From Lycium barbarum (taxonomy: Eukaryota > Streptophyta > Magnoliopsida > Solanales > Solanaceae): a stretch of DNA of 64,000 nt. This document shows, piece by piece, positions 22,304 to 33,892 of this stretch. Within the stretch, counting starts at the first letter, position 1. Every line of letters begins with the position of its first letter. Below the pieces are notes generated by a model. The model had not been told where the DNA came from, made no database searches, and was given only the letters and a program-made list of their open reading frames with translations. Location: positions 49,528,282-49,592,281 of the forward strand of contig NC_083339.1 in the NCBI RefSeq assembly GCF_019175385.1, in the 5' to 3' direction. The translations under genes and the position numbers were made by a program.

Positions 22304-25300
22304 TGTCACACCCTAATCCTGCTAGGGTGTGATTGGCACCTGACCCCATATCCGGAGCCGAGCGAACCCACAGACTTTTATTTCATACATAATCTTTCCG
22401 GACTTTTAAATCAATTAAGTGTGAAATACATATTAAGGCTTTCAGAAATCTTTTCTTTTCCTTTGTTCATCAAATCCAACAAAAGCTGTAATTATATAGA
22501 ATTCATATCATAATACAACTGACACATCGACTGATGGAGTCGCTTACAGAACATACATACTATACCCACGACTCTGTCTGCAAAGTCTCTAACATCAATC
22601 CAGAAAGCATATCATACAAACTCTGATTCGGCAACACTCCAGGAATAAATGGAGCTTGTCATCTCCACTGGTACATCTTCTATCATAGCTTCAACTCATC
22701 TGGGTGTACCTGTGCGGCATGAAACGCAGCCCCCGAAGAAAGGGGGTCAGTACGAAATATGTACTGAGTATGTAAAGCATGAAACACAGAAAACAGAACC
22801 ATATCCGAAGCAAACAATACAAGAGTGAGTACATTATCTAGATTACCAAAGCGCTTATTTTCCAATCACAAATCGTGTATACAGAGGTCATATGTCAGAA
22901 ATGGTGCAGATCCAGAATATCAGAATGTTTGTTTCCAGACTCAGATCATATATGCTGATATCTTATGTCAGAAGAAGTACAGAAAGTACCGAATGCCAAA
23001 ATGCTTACTTTCCAAACACAAATCATGCATGACAAAATCATATATCATATATGCATATAACGTGCCCCGGCCCTCCCGTGAGGGACACGGTAGATCATAT
23101 ATTATGTAAGCATATAACGTGCCCCGGCCCTCCCGTGAGGGACGCGGTAAATCATATGTCATGTGAACATATAACGTGCCCCGACCCTTGGTGAGGGACA
23201 CGGTGAATCATATATCATGTATGCCAATGTCATGTATCATATATGCATGTAACGTGCCCCGACCCTCTTTTGCGGGACCCGGTGAATGTGCCATCCTGGC
23301 CACCACCCCGTCATCATATCATAATGTCATCATATCATATATAACATGCCCCGGCCCGCAAGTGAGAGGGACACGGTGAACAATGCAGAAGAGTATGCAC
23401 GAGAACATATCCTGGCCCGAGCTCAGTGAAATCTAAACTGAGACTTGCACGAACAGAATAATGCGATACCATATGCACACAAATCAAGACTCGATAGACG
23501 AGCATACTTACCGACTCATGAAGGCTCAGAAACAAGTTTCGGGTCAATCCGACTTAGCATGAGAAAGTTATGGACGTTTGAAATACAGAACCTTTTACGA
23601 GCATTTCAGAAGCCTTTTTTTTTTTGGAAGAATCGAAACAATAATCATATCAAGTATCTTTCGGATATCATATAGATTAAATCAAATATGACTTTTAGAA
23701 TCATATGTACGTATCAAAGACTCAATGGAATAATCAAACGTACTATCATTCGAAAATCAAAACATTAATCATACCAATTGTCTTTCGAATGCCATTCGGA
23801 AACGTATTAAACTGAACTTCGGACATTAACACATACAGAACTCTTTAGGGACAAAACTCAGAATCCAAGAGTAGGATTACCCCAAAATGCATATCATATC
23901 AAACCTTATGTGGCTCTAGGACATGCCAAAGAAAGAAAGGGTAAGCCTTACATACCTGTTCCACGACCAACTAGCTACGCTTATTTGTCCAAACTTGCTA
24001 ATCTACATTCAAGAGAATTGACATAATCATTAGATTCATCGACATATACTTGTCTTAGTTTTTCAAATGAATTCACTTATATTCTGCCGAAATTTCGGCA
24101 GTATTTCCCCAGTAAATGCAACATCCCGGAGAATCTAACTCGGCCAATTTAACAACAACAACAAACCCGAGAATGCAACTCCGCCAAACTATCAATAACA
24201 ATACCAACAATCATATCTCCAATCTTCAACAATTTACTCAAAATGCATTCTAACATTAATAACTTGTTTTACATAATTCAACGACATTTTATTTAGGTTC
24301 CAACCGATTATCACAACACAATCCGCAACCTTCCAAATTAAATAAAAACATCAATAACACATTCCTTACTTTCAAATTCATGAACTAGATTAACAACCTA
24401 CACGTCGACAACTTCCTTTCAAGTTACCAAACCATCATTTTCATCATAGAATCCACATCGACAACTACTAAAATGTCAAATAGAATCAATTCACCATAAC
24501 TTACCAAACCACCCATCATTCGGCCACAACAACTACATGCATATTTTCATGAATTTTCCATCCATTTCTATGCATTACAACAACAACCAACATACTAAAT
24601 AAAATTAATCCATTCTTTCTACACAACATCACACATACACGGCCAACACTATACATATACGGCCACAACTTCAACAACATTTTTTTCATGAATTTCATTC
24701 ATTTCCACACACTCTAACATGCATAAATCATCCATAACATATGAAAGAAGATTGAACCTTACCTCTTCCACTTGTCCCTTCAACTTTCGGCTAGGGTTAA
24801 GACAACACCAAAGGGATGGTTTGCTTGCTCCAACAATTATACCACGTCGTAGAGGACCTCCCAATTGGTTGAAAGGCTAGAAGAAAATAATTTTTTTGTG
24901 ATCAATTCCCATGGGGCTAGTTTCAGCCATGGCTTAGCCGAATACCCTCCCCTTCTCCTTCTTTCTTTTCTTTTCTCTTAAGTTGTGAAGGGAGATGAAT
25001 TATCTAGATTTTTCTTCCACTTATTCATATATATATATATATATATATATATCCCACAAGCATGTGAGGGGCACATGTCCTCTACCTTGAAGTTTCTAAA
25101 AATAAACAAATATGACCACTTGGTCATCTAATTATACACATGGATAATTAATTCAATTGGGCCAAGCCCACCCCAAGTGCACGGCCAACATGGCCCCTTT
25201 TTATTCAAGCCCACTTCTTTTTCTTCTTTGTTTGTACTTAGTCTTGTAATTCACGAAAAAAAAAACAAATTTCGAATTTACCCTTAGCCTTCCGCCATAT

Positions 25301-25473
25301 TACCATAAACCATCTTGTGAATTTCCCTTTTTACCCTTAGTCTTTCTCAATATTTGCACATCAATATTTTCGTGAACAACTTATGTATTGAACAAGATCA
25401 AGAACATAGCCTTGCTCTTAACTTCCCGCAATTATCTTGAATTATCCGAATGTACAAAATGCGGGATATAACA
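22304..25473 (-). mobile_element. Element C: solo LTR inserted in element A
   Basis: A single LTR of about 3.17 kb reads TGTTATATCCCGC...GGTGTGACA on the minus strand, flanked by GTGTC (22299-22303) and GTGCC (25474-25478), one mismatch. The RT frame of A continues across it from SSISAP to LTKLTQ, showing a clean insertion. There is no PBS, PPT or second LTR, so it is a solo LTR left by LTR-LTR recombination. It carries the TCAGTAC/GTACTGA hairpin (22747-22767) followed by the CCCCC/GGGGG arm, and an irregular repeat at 23058-23370. Frames such as 22825-23201 and 24516-24864 have no domain. Confidence 0.92.
23058..23370. repeat. Irregular tandem repeat in solo LTR C
   Basis: Five copies of a unit starting ACGTGCCCCGGCCC and ending GTGAGGGACACGG, each followed by a TATCATATATG stretch, at spacings of about 57-92 bp. 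Each copy contains short inverted halves (CCGTG/CACGG). Confidence 0.85.
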
Positions 25474-27372
25474 GTGCCGAAATAGAGGAAAAACCTTCAA
25501 CAAATCTCCTGTAATAACCTGCTAAGCCCAGAAATCTACGAACCTCCGTAGGAGTCATGGGCCTTGGCCAACTCTTCACGACCTCAATATTTTGGCTATC
25601 CACTCGAATACCATCGGCTGCAACAATATGTCCCAGAAATGTCACTGAATTCAACCAAAACTCGCATTTGGAATGGAAAACTTTGCAAACAACTCTCGAG
25701 TTTGAAGAACTCTAAGGACAGTACACAAATGATCTGCATGCTCTGCCTCGGACCTATAATAAACCAAGATATCGTCGATGAATACAATCACGAATAGATC
25801 TAGGAAGGGCCTGAACACATTATTCATCAAATCCATAAATACTGTCGGTGCATTGGTTAGCCCAAATGACATTACCCGGAACTCAAAATGGCCATATCTT
25901 GTTCTGAAGTCTATCTTAGGGATATCTTTATCCCTAACTCTCACTTGATGATACCCGGACCTCAAATCAATCTTTGAAAACCATTTGGCACCTTACAGTT
26001 GATCAAATAAATCATCAATCCTCGGAAGATGATATTTATTCTTAATCGTCACCTTATTCAATTGCCGATAATCAATGCACATTCTCAAGGAGCCATCTTT
26101 CTTTTGGACAAAAAATACGGGTGCTCCCCACGGGGACGAACTAGGTCTAATAAAGCCTTTATCAAGAAAGTCTTTCAGCTGCTCCTTCAACTCTTTCAAT
26201 TCTGCGGGTGCCATTCTATAAGAAGGAATAGATATAGGCTTAGTGTCTGGCAACACATCAATAGCAAAATAAATCTCCCTCTCGGGAGGAAGGCCTGGAA
26301 GCTCTTTCGGGAACACATCCGGGAATTCAATCACCACGAAAACCGACTGTAAAGTTAGTGATTCAGCTTCTACGTCTTGAACCTGAACTAGATGATAAAT
26401 GCAACCTTTTGTGATCATTTTCCTTGCCCTTAGATAGGAAATAAACCTACCTTTTAGTGACGCCGTATTCCCTTTCCATTCTAAGACTGGTTCTCCCGGA
26501 AATTGGAAACGAACCATTTTCATCTTACAATCAACATTGGCATAACAAGAAGCCAACCAATCCATGCCCATAATGACATCAAAATCCACCATTTTTAACT
26601 CATGCAAGTTAATGATGGTACGACGATCACAAATCATAATTACACAATTTCTATATACTCGGCTAGCTATTACCGATTCACCAACGGGTATGGACACCTC
26701 AAAAGGTTTGATCGACTCCGATTTGACTCTAAACCGATCCGCAACATACGGAGTAACATATGACAACGTGAAGCCCGGATCAATAAAAGCATATACATCA
26801 TGAGAGAATACCGATAATATACCTATGACCACGTCAGGAGAAGACTCAAGATCTTGGCGTCCAGCCAAAGCATAAATACGATGCTGAGGACCGCTGGAAC
26901 TGGGAACTCTCCCTCTGCCTCTACCATGGCCGACTGGCGCATGTGAACCTGGCCCCATAGGGCGCACAGATGCTGAAGACCCGGCTACCGACCCTAATGG
27001 CTGGGTCCCACCTCTACCATGAACTGAGGGGCAATCACGCATAATCTGGCCTGGTCGACCACACGAATAGCAAACATCTAAACCCAATCGGCATCGACCC
27101 CAATGCAACTTCCCATACTGGGAACATCATGGTACGGGTGGCCTTCCCTGACCCGAATCATCTCTGAACTGAGAACCCAAAAAACCCTGACTCGCCCCGG
27201 AACGAGTAGATCTATCGAATCTCTGGCAAGAAAACCGTGGAGGCGCACTAGTCATAGAATAGCCCGAGTGCCTAGAAATCTGCTGTCTGTGCCCACCTCT
27301 AAACTCACTCATCGGACCTGAAGATCTGTCCCTCTTACTATGACCCCTATCCTGCTCGCGTTCACTTCTCTA
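25474..27372 (-). pseudogene. Element A pol, 5' part: zinc knuckle, protease, reverse transcriptase
   Basis: In order on the minus strand: a basic linker, then a zinc knuckle in which the usual His is Gln ([15 protein letters not shown] has His), then an aspartic protease with [10 protein letters not shown] where E has DPGSTLSYV. RT follows with [11 protein letters not shown], a stop after DLFDQL (about 25994), FIDDILVY as the catalytic box, a frameshift near 25660 just after FAKF, and [14 protein letters not shown] running into solo LTR C. A stop also precedes the knuckle at about 27128. RT itself keeps both catalytic Asp of FIDD. It is the core of the polyprotein but cannot be translated through. 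Confidence 0.9.
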
Positions 27373-28209
27373 CTATTGCAGACTTTCTTCTAAGTTCTGA
27401 GCATGAGCCTGAATGCGTGCAATATCCATATTGTCCTGAAGGGACGCAGTCAAACACCTATCCATCAAATGTGGCCCTAGGCCCTTCACAAATCGGTGCA
27501 CTCGGTCACCCATATCCGCTACCATGGCCGAAGCATACCTAGCCAAAGAATTAAAGCGGAGACTATACTCTAGAGCACTCATGCTACCTTGCCTCAAATT
27601 CAAGAATTTATCGGCCCTAGCTCGCCGAACCTCTGGAGGCATATAATGTCGGAGGAAAGCATCAACAAACTCTTTCCATATCGGGGGAGGTGCATTGGAT
27701 CCCCGTGAAGCCATCCAAACCATGTACCATTGGATCGAGATATCTCTCAATCTATACGACGCTAACTCCACCGATTCGGTGTCCAAAGCATGTATCAGTC
27801 GAAGCGTCCTCAACATACCATCAATAAAATCCTGAGGGTCCTCATCCGGCTTTGATCCAAAGAATTCTGGAGGGCTTAAGGTAACGAAGTCACGGGCCCT
27901 TGCACTAACAGCCCTATCACCCTGCCTTGTACTCTGTCGCTGAATCTGAGCAGCAACCAACTGAGTAAGAAAATGTATGGCCTCTTTTACATCTTGGCCT
28001 GAAACATCCGGTGGAGGACCCGGAGGTGCTAGAGCTGGGGCTGAGGCTCCCTCACGCTCCTCTAATATAGGTACTGAACGGAAGGACTGAGATTGAGCCG
28101 CACTTTGGGACTCACTTTCCTCTACTACCGGTGGCGGTGCTCTTTCAGCCCGCTTTTCTGCCACCGTCTTGCCCTTCTGGGTTGCTGTAGCCTTTCTCTT
28201 TACAGGCAT
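27373..28209 (-). pseudogene. Element A gag (capsid region)
   Basis: An open stretch of 278 codons from MPVKRKATATQ. I chose ATG 28209 because the in-frame upstream ATG lies in the leader and because related gags start with this basic segment. An acidic, Pro-rich N-terminus is followed by a retrotransposon gag domain (W..F....YMP....RADKFLNLRQG, about residues 150-235). Gag forms the particle in the cytoplasm. Two stop codons in a row end the frame at about 27373-27378, and gag-like basic sequence continues beyond them to the zinc knuckle, so it is truncated relative to the parent. Confidence 0.88.
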
Positions 28210-28402
28210 TTCTGAAATATACAACACACAGTTAAGAAACAAGAAGCTCTTATGTCATAGCTCTATCGCACGATTTTTTTGAAGAAATAAGGTCATTTAT
28301 TCCTAAAATGCCCGCAGATCTTGTTTATAAGTGTGGCGCGCAACACACCCATAACCAAGACTCTACTAGACACGGCTCGTAGACACACCCTAGGACTGAA
28401 CT
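28210..28402 (-). other. Leader between PBS and gag of element A
   Basis: This is about 190 bp of non-coding sequence between the primer site and the gag start. It shares phrases such as CTCTATCGCACGA and AGACTCTACTAGACACGG with the B leader (18838-18960), further evidence that B derives from this lineage. Confidence 0.7.
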
Positions 28403-28414
28403 GCTCTGATACCA
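28403..28414 (-). promoter_or_regulatory. Primer binding site of element A
   Basis: On the minus strand TGGTATCAGAGC follows the 5' LTR after 4 bp; complementary to initiator methionine tRNA. Confidence 0.95.
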
Positions 28415-28418
28415 CTTT

Positions 28419-31032
28419 TGTCACGACCCGAATAGGGGCCGCGACGAGCACCCGGTGCTAGCCCACCCCGGCACCCCTTATCGTACCTTTACACTTACAT
28501 CTAGGTGAACCACATATTTATACATACATTTCTATCCATCAATCGTACTAGTCCCATTGGACAACAATACTTTTTATATCACCATTGACATTTATGCCCC
28601 TATCAATGTACATAAGCCGACAAGGCTAACAAAATGAAATCCAAAATATAGGCCGACAAGGCCAGACATACCTAACCATATACACATGCCTACGAGCCTC
28701 TAAGGAGAGTATAATATATCATATAGGCGGGACAGGACCCCGCTATGCCCATAATTATGTACACAAAAGAATAAGTACCCAAAAGCTATAGCTCTGAATG
28801 AAGTGGAGCTCTGCTATGTAGTCCCTGAGAATGTAGCTATGGATCAAGTCTGTCTCCTTGTGCACCTACGGGCATGACGCAGCGTCCACAAACAAAAGGA
28901 TGTCAGTACGAAGAATGTACTGAGTATGTAAAGCATGATCAACATCAACATAGAAGCATAATGGACAACATAAGAAATAACATAGGATGGGAGATATTAA
29001 TATCATCGTCATAAGGACTTACTTGACTTTCATAGGAACTTTCCATTTCTAATGCGTATTTGTATACATACATCCATACCCGTATCTGTTCCACATTTGT
29101 ACTCGCATTCGTATACATACCCTTAGTCATATTCATATCGTGTACATAGTCTCATTCATAATCGTATCATATTCGTACTCATACTCGTATCTGTCTCATA
29201 TACATAATTATATCATATACATAGCATTTGCATAGCATACCCGACCATGAAGGATCGGTGTTTCATACATACTTAGCCAACCAAGGTGCAAGGTCACGCA
29301 TACCTAGCCTTACCAAGGCTTCAGGGTCACATCTACCTGGCCTTACCAAGGCGTCAGGGTTATCCGTACCATCTGCAGAGGTGCGCGCGCATTATATAAT
29401 CATATACATACTTATTCTACCCGGCCTTATAAGCTCGGGGTTCCATAATCATCATACATAGATACATATACATATTAGCTCATAAGCATCTTTACTACTA
29501 TCATCACTATCATCATCGTCATCGTTATCGTCATCGCTATTACCATTATAGACGTCATCAATATCATTATCACTATTATCGTCATTCATTACATCTGTCT
29601 TTATAGGCTTACTCGTCATATGAGGAACGTAGTACAATCGTAGCGTATCAAGAATCGTGAGCTTACTAGCTCGGAAGATCGAATCATTTGAAAGACATCA
29701 TAGACTTATGGAAGATTTAGATGTTTGGCCAAAGAACCATGCCTTATGAAAGAAGCGGTAGCCTTACATACCTTTCAATTCAACTATTCTACACTTGTAC
29801 GTTCTCCTCCGAAGCTCACGTTTCTACCTTCATTAAAGTCATACTATCATTAGAAATCGATAGCTAGCACACATGACTAAACTAGAGAAAATAGGACAGC
29901 ATCTCCTTTATTTATACGACATTCCTCCATAGCGGATATCAACTCCCAAACGTCACTAATACATTCACAATACTATAACAACAGTCATTATTCATCCACA
30001 TTACCCTCATTTCTCAATTTACTTTCAATCACCCATATCCATGGTCATAACACACGACTACGTTCATTCATATACATTTTCTCATCCAATGTTCTCAACA
30101 TCATTTATAACCTATTTATATCACAACACATCAAGAATCATAACTCAATTCAAACTATTACTCAAAATGGCACTACTCCACATTCATGACCCATTTTTCT
30201 ATATCCTTCTACAATCAGAGTATTTCAACTCAATACCTTAAACAACATAGATATACCATAAATCTTACCTTATATGTGGTAGGAACAAGCCTTTGTTGAC
30301 AATACTCCACTTGAGCAAAAACCCTAGTTCATCTCCAATGAGATTCCTTAACTTGAATGATCTTTAATGGGTTTTCTTACACTTGATTCACTTGATTTAT
30401 GTTGTTGATCACTAATAACCCTTGAAATCTTGTGGAATAAATGTAGAGAGATATTTTAGAGAGAAGGGGTGTGATATGGAAGTGAAATGAAATAAGACTT
30501 GGTCCCTTTATTTAATGAACCATTTCAGTCCCGACCGTATATACGGACCAACATACGGTCCGTACAAATTATGCGGGCCGTATGTTTGGCCGTATATTTG
30601 GTCCAGAAAATTATGCCATTTTGGGTTGATTATACGGTCCCAAACATACGGACCGTATAATTTATACGGCCAGTATGTTTGGTCGTATAATCCCCAGTGA
30701 TTCCGAAGCTCGTTTCGTCGACTCGTTTGATCTCAAATCCTTGTGGAACCTTCTTAACACTTGTTCAACACCTCAATACCAATATAAGGGACGTTATCGC
30801 TCTTCTCCAAGATATCACTAAAGCCTCGTTAAATCGTTACTCGTAATTCCTCTCCGATACCTATCGTATGCCTTGCCTTCTCTTGACAACTTTCTCGTCT
30901 AACATCGGATGACTTTGAAATCTTACTTAGGGTCGCCAATTGTCATTTCTTAATCATTGAAGTATCGTATACTCGTACTCTTCAATAGTCTATTCCCTTG
31001 TGCATCAGCGGAATATTTTCCGAGGTGTAACA
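28419..31032 (-). mobile_element. 5' LTR of element A
   Basis: About 2.61 kb, paired with 3696-6289, followed on the right by the CTTTC duplication. It contains the TCAGTAC/GTACTGA hairpin (28903-28923), the TCATCG-rich stretch (29490-29590) and the CATACGG box cluster (30535-30690). None of its short frames has a recognisable domain. Confidence 0.93.
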
Positions 31033-31037
31033 CTTTC

Positions 31038-32219
31038 TCCCTAACTCTTACTTGATTATACCCGGATCTCAAATCTATCTTTGAAAACCATTTGGCGACT
31101 TGTAATTGATCAAATAAATCATCGATCCTCGGAAGAAGATATTTGTTCTTGATCGTCACCTTTTTCAGTTGTCAATAGTCAATACACATTCGCAAGGATC
31201 CATCTTTCTTTCGCACAAACAACACGGGTGCTCCCCACGGGGAAGAACTAGGCCTAATAAAGCCTTTCTCAAGTAAGTCCTTCAATTGCTCCTTCAATTC
31301 TTTCAACTCTGCAAGAGTCATTCTATAAGGTGAAATAGATATAGGCCTTGTGTCTGGCAACACATCAATAGCAAAATCAATCTCTCTTTCCGGAGGAAGG
31401 CCTGGAAGTTCATCTGGAAATTCATTCACCACGGGAACTGACTGAAGAGTTGGCGGTTCAGCTTCTACATCTTGAACCCGAACTAGATGGTAAATACAAC
31501 CTTTTGTGATTATTTTCCTTGCCTTAAGATAGGAAATAAACCTACCTTTTGGTGACGCAGTGTTCCCTTTCCATTCTAAAACTGGATCTCCCGGAAATTA
31601 GAAGCGAACCATTTTCACTCTACAATCAACATTGGCATAGCAAGAAGCCAAACAATCCATACCCATGATAACGTCAAAGTCCACCATTTTTAACTCATGT
31701 AAGTCAACCATAGTACGATGGTCATAAATCACAACTATACAATATCTATATACTCGACTAGCTATTACCGGTTCACCAACGGGTGTAGATACCTCAAAAG
31801 GTTTGATCGACTCCGGTTTGACTCCAAACCGACCCGCAATAAATGGAGTAACGTATGACAATGTGGAGCCCGGATCTATCAAAGCATATATATCATGAGA
31901 AAATACCGATAATATACCTGTGACAACATCAGCAGAAGACACAATATCTGGCATCCAGCCAAAGCATAAATACAGTACTGAGGACCGCTAAAACTGGGGA
32001 CTCTCCCTCTGCCTCTACCATGGCTGACTGGCGCATGTGAACCTGGCCCCATAGGGCGTATAGATGAGGAAGACCCGGCTACTAATCCTGAAGGCTAGGT
32101 CTTACCTCTACCGCTAACTGAGGGGCAATCACACATAATATGGCCTGGCCGACCACATGCATAGCAAACCTTTGAACCTAATTGGCACTGGCCCCAATGT
32201 AACTTCCCACACTGGAAAC
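31038..32219 (-). pseudogene. Element E zinc knuckle, protease and RT N-terminus
   Basis: On the minus strand: a CCHC knuckle with intact residues (CYACGRPGHIMCDC, about 32115-32165), protease with IDPGSTLSYV and the GMD.L flap-side segment, RT with [11 protein letters not shown], a stop at CIDY (about 31172), then [11 protein letters not shown] and [10 protein letters not shown] up to the A insertion. RT continues at 3690. A stop at about 31598 separates protease from RT. The sequence upstream of the knuckle is absent: 32220 is already LTR sequence. Confidence 0.88.
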
Positions 32220-33892
32220 ATACCCGATCATGAAGGTTCGATGGTTTCACATACCCGGCTATGACAAGGCTCGGTGATTATACATACCTGGCCCTACCAA
32301 GGCTCACTGGTATCCGTACCCAACTGCAGTGGTGTGCGCGCAATATATATCATACCCGGCCATATAAGCTCGATGTTACATAATAGTCGTACATAGACGC
32401 ATATACCTAAGATATCGTCAACCATCATTACTATCATCGTTTCATTACATCTATCCTTGGAGGATCACCCATCATATAAGGAAATTAGTAGATTCGTAAA
32501 AGTATCGAGAATCATGAACTTTAGTAGCTTTAACGCTAGAATCATTTGGAAGGCATTATAGAACTCATGAAAGGATAGATATATATAGCCAAGGAACCAT
32601 GCCTTATTGAAGAAGGGTTAGCCTTACATACCTTTTTGTTTAGCTACTCTACCACTTGGACGTTCTTCTTCAATGCTCACGTTTCTACCTTCATTAGAGT
32701 TTATACTAACATTAGATAATCGATAGCTTAGCACACTTGACTAAAGCTAGAGAAAATTGGGCAGCATCTCCTTTGTTTATACAACTTTCTCCATATCAAA
32801 TATCAACTCCCAAACGTCTATAATAACACTCACAACATCATAAGCAATAACCTTTATTCACCTATATTATCCATATTTTCCCAATTCACTTCAAATCATC
32901 CATAACTATTGTCATAGTACACTATTACGTTCACTCACATAAAAAGTTTACCTCATGCTCTTAATGTCATTTATAACATATTTATAATCACAACATATCA
33001 AGAATCATGACTTATTCTAAGCTACTACTCAAAATCTCATTATTCTCATCTTTGTAGCCTACTCCTTTCATAATCCAAGTATTTCAACCCCTCAATACTT
33101 TAAACAACATGGAATGACCATAAAACTTACCTTAGATGGTGTAGGAATGGACTTTAGGTGGAAACACTTCACTTGAGCAAAACCCTAGTTCCACTTCCAC
33201 TTGGATTTCTTGTCTTAGATGAACCTTAACGAGTTTCTTGCGCTTGATTTTCTTGGTTTGATGAAGTTGATCATTAATTTCCTTTGAATTTTTGTGGAAG
33301 GGGTGTGGGAAATATTCTAGAGAGTTCTTGAGAGAAGGAGAGTGAAAATGAAATGAAATGAAATGAACTTGGGTCCCCTTTTTAATAACTCACAATTTGT
33401 CCCGCTTCGGTTTCACGGACCAACATATGGTCCGTATAATTTATATGGACCGTATGTATGGCCGTACCTTTGGTCCAGCGAGGGCTGCCATTCTGAGCAG
33501 AATATTCGGCCTAACATACGGCCAATATATTTTATACGGCCAGTATGTTGGACCGTATAATGCCTAGCTTTTTCGAAACTCGTTCTTGTCGACTCATTCG
33601 ATCTTCAATCCTTATGGAACCTTCTTAACACTTGTTTAACACCTCATTAACAATCTAAGGGACGTTATAACTCTTCTCCAAGACATCATTAACATGTTAC
33701 TCGTAAATCCTTTCTGATACATAACGGATACTTTGCCTTTCTTGGCGAACTTTCTTCTCTTACCTCGAATGTCTTTGAAATCTCAATTAGGATCATCAAA
33801 TGCTATTTCTTACTTATTTAAATATCATATACTTCGTGCCCTTCGTTAGTCTATCCACTGTGTATCAACGTGAAATTTTTCGAGGTGTAACA
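32220..33892 (-). mobile_element. Truncated 5' LTR of element E
   Basis: From TACCCGATCATGAAGG (compare 4492 and 29238 in the A LTRs) to GAGGTGTAACA at 33892. About 0.8 kb of the LTR's R/U5 side is missing, along with the PBS, leader and most of gag, by one deletion joined at 32219/32220. It carries the CATACGG box cluster at 33415-33570. The plus-strand frame 33363-33560 is derived from those boxes. Confidence 0.85.

Larger units (their letters stand above)
3696..31032 (-). mobile_element. Element A: Tekay/Del-type Ty3/gypsy chromovirus with nested insertions
   Basis: Both LTRs (3696-6289 and 28419-31032), the PBS, PPT, gag, pol and a CTTTC duplication on each side (3691-3695, 31033-31037) are present. 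Removing B plus one TCGAG, and C plus one GTGTC, leaves an element of about 10.4 kb, a usual size for this clade. The gag-pol order is gag, CCHC, protease, RT, RNase H, integrase, chromodomain. The terminal chromodomain and the tRNA-iMet primer site place it among chromoviruses; assignment to Tekay/Del rests on my recognition of the protease and RT style. Stops, a frameshift and altered key residues make it inactive. Confidence 0.93.
611..33892 (-). mobile_element. Element E: old Tekay/Del-type chromovirus, interrupted by A
   Basis: E is the host of element A. Its left part (611-3695) and right part (31038-33892) join in frame inside reverse transcriptase when A and one copy of the CTTTC duplication are removed. 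Layout in its own direction: truncated 5' LTR (33892 to 32220), zinc knuckle and protease, RT, [A], RT end, RNase H, integrase fragment, chromodomain, PPT, 3' LTR (from 1403). The primer site, the 5' part of gag and the outer part of the 5' LTR are missing. It carries several stops, an integrase deletion and a changed RT catalytic residue, so it is dead. The right flank after the LTR is CTAAC at 33893; the matching left duplication would lie outside the window. Confidence 0.85.

Noticed and set aside
22731..22746. Bacterial-style rho-independent terminator (C5 loop G5 hairpin)
   Set aside because: It has no T tract, lies in a plant LTR and is better read as part of the conserved LTR module.
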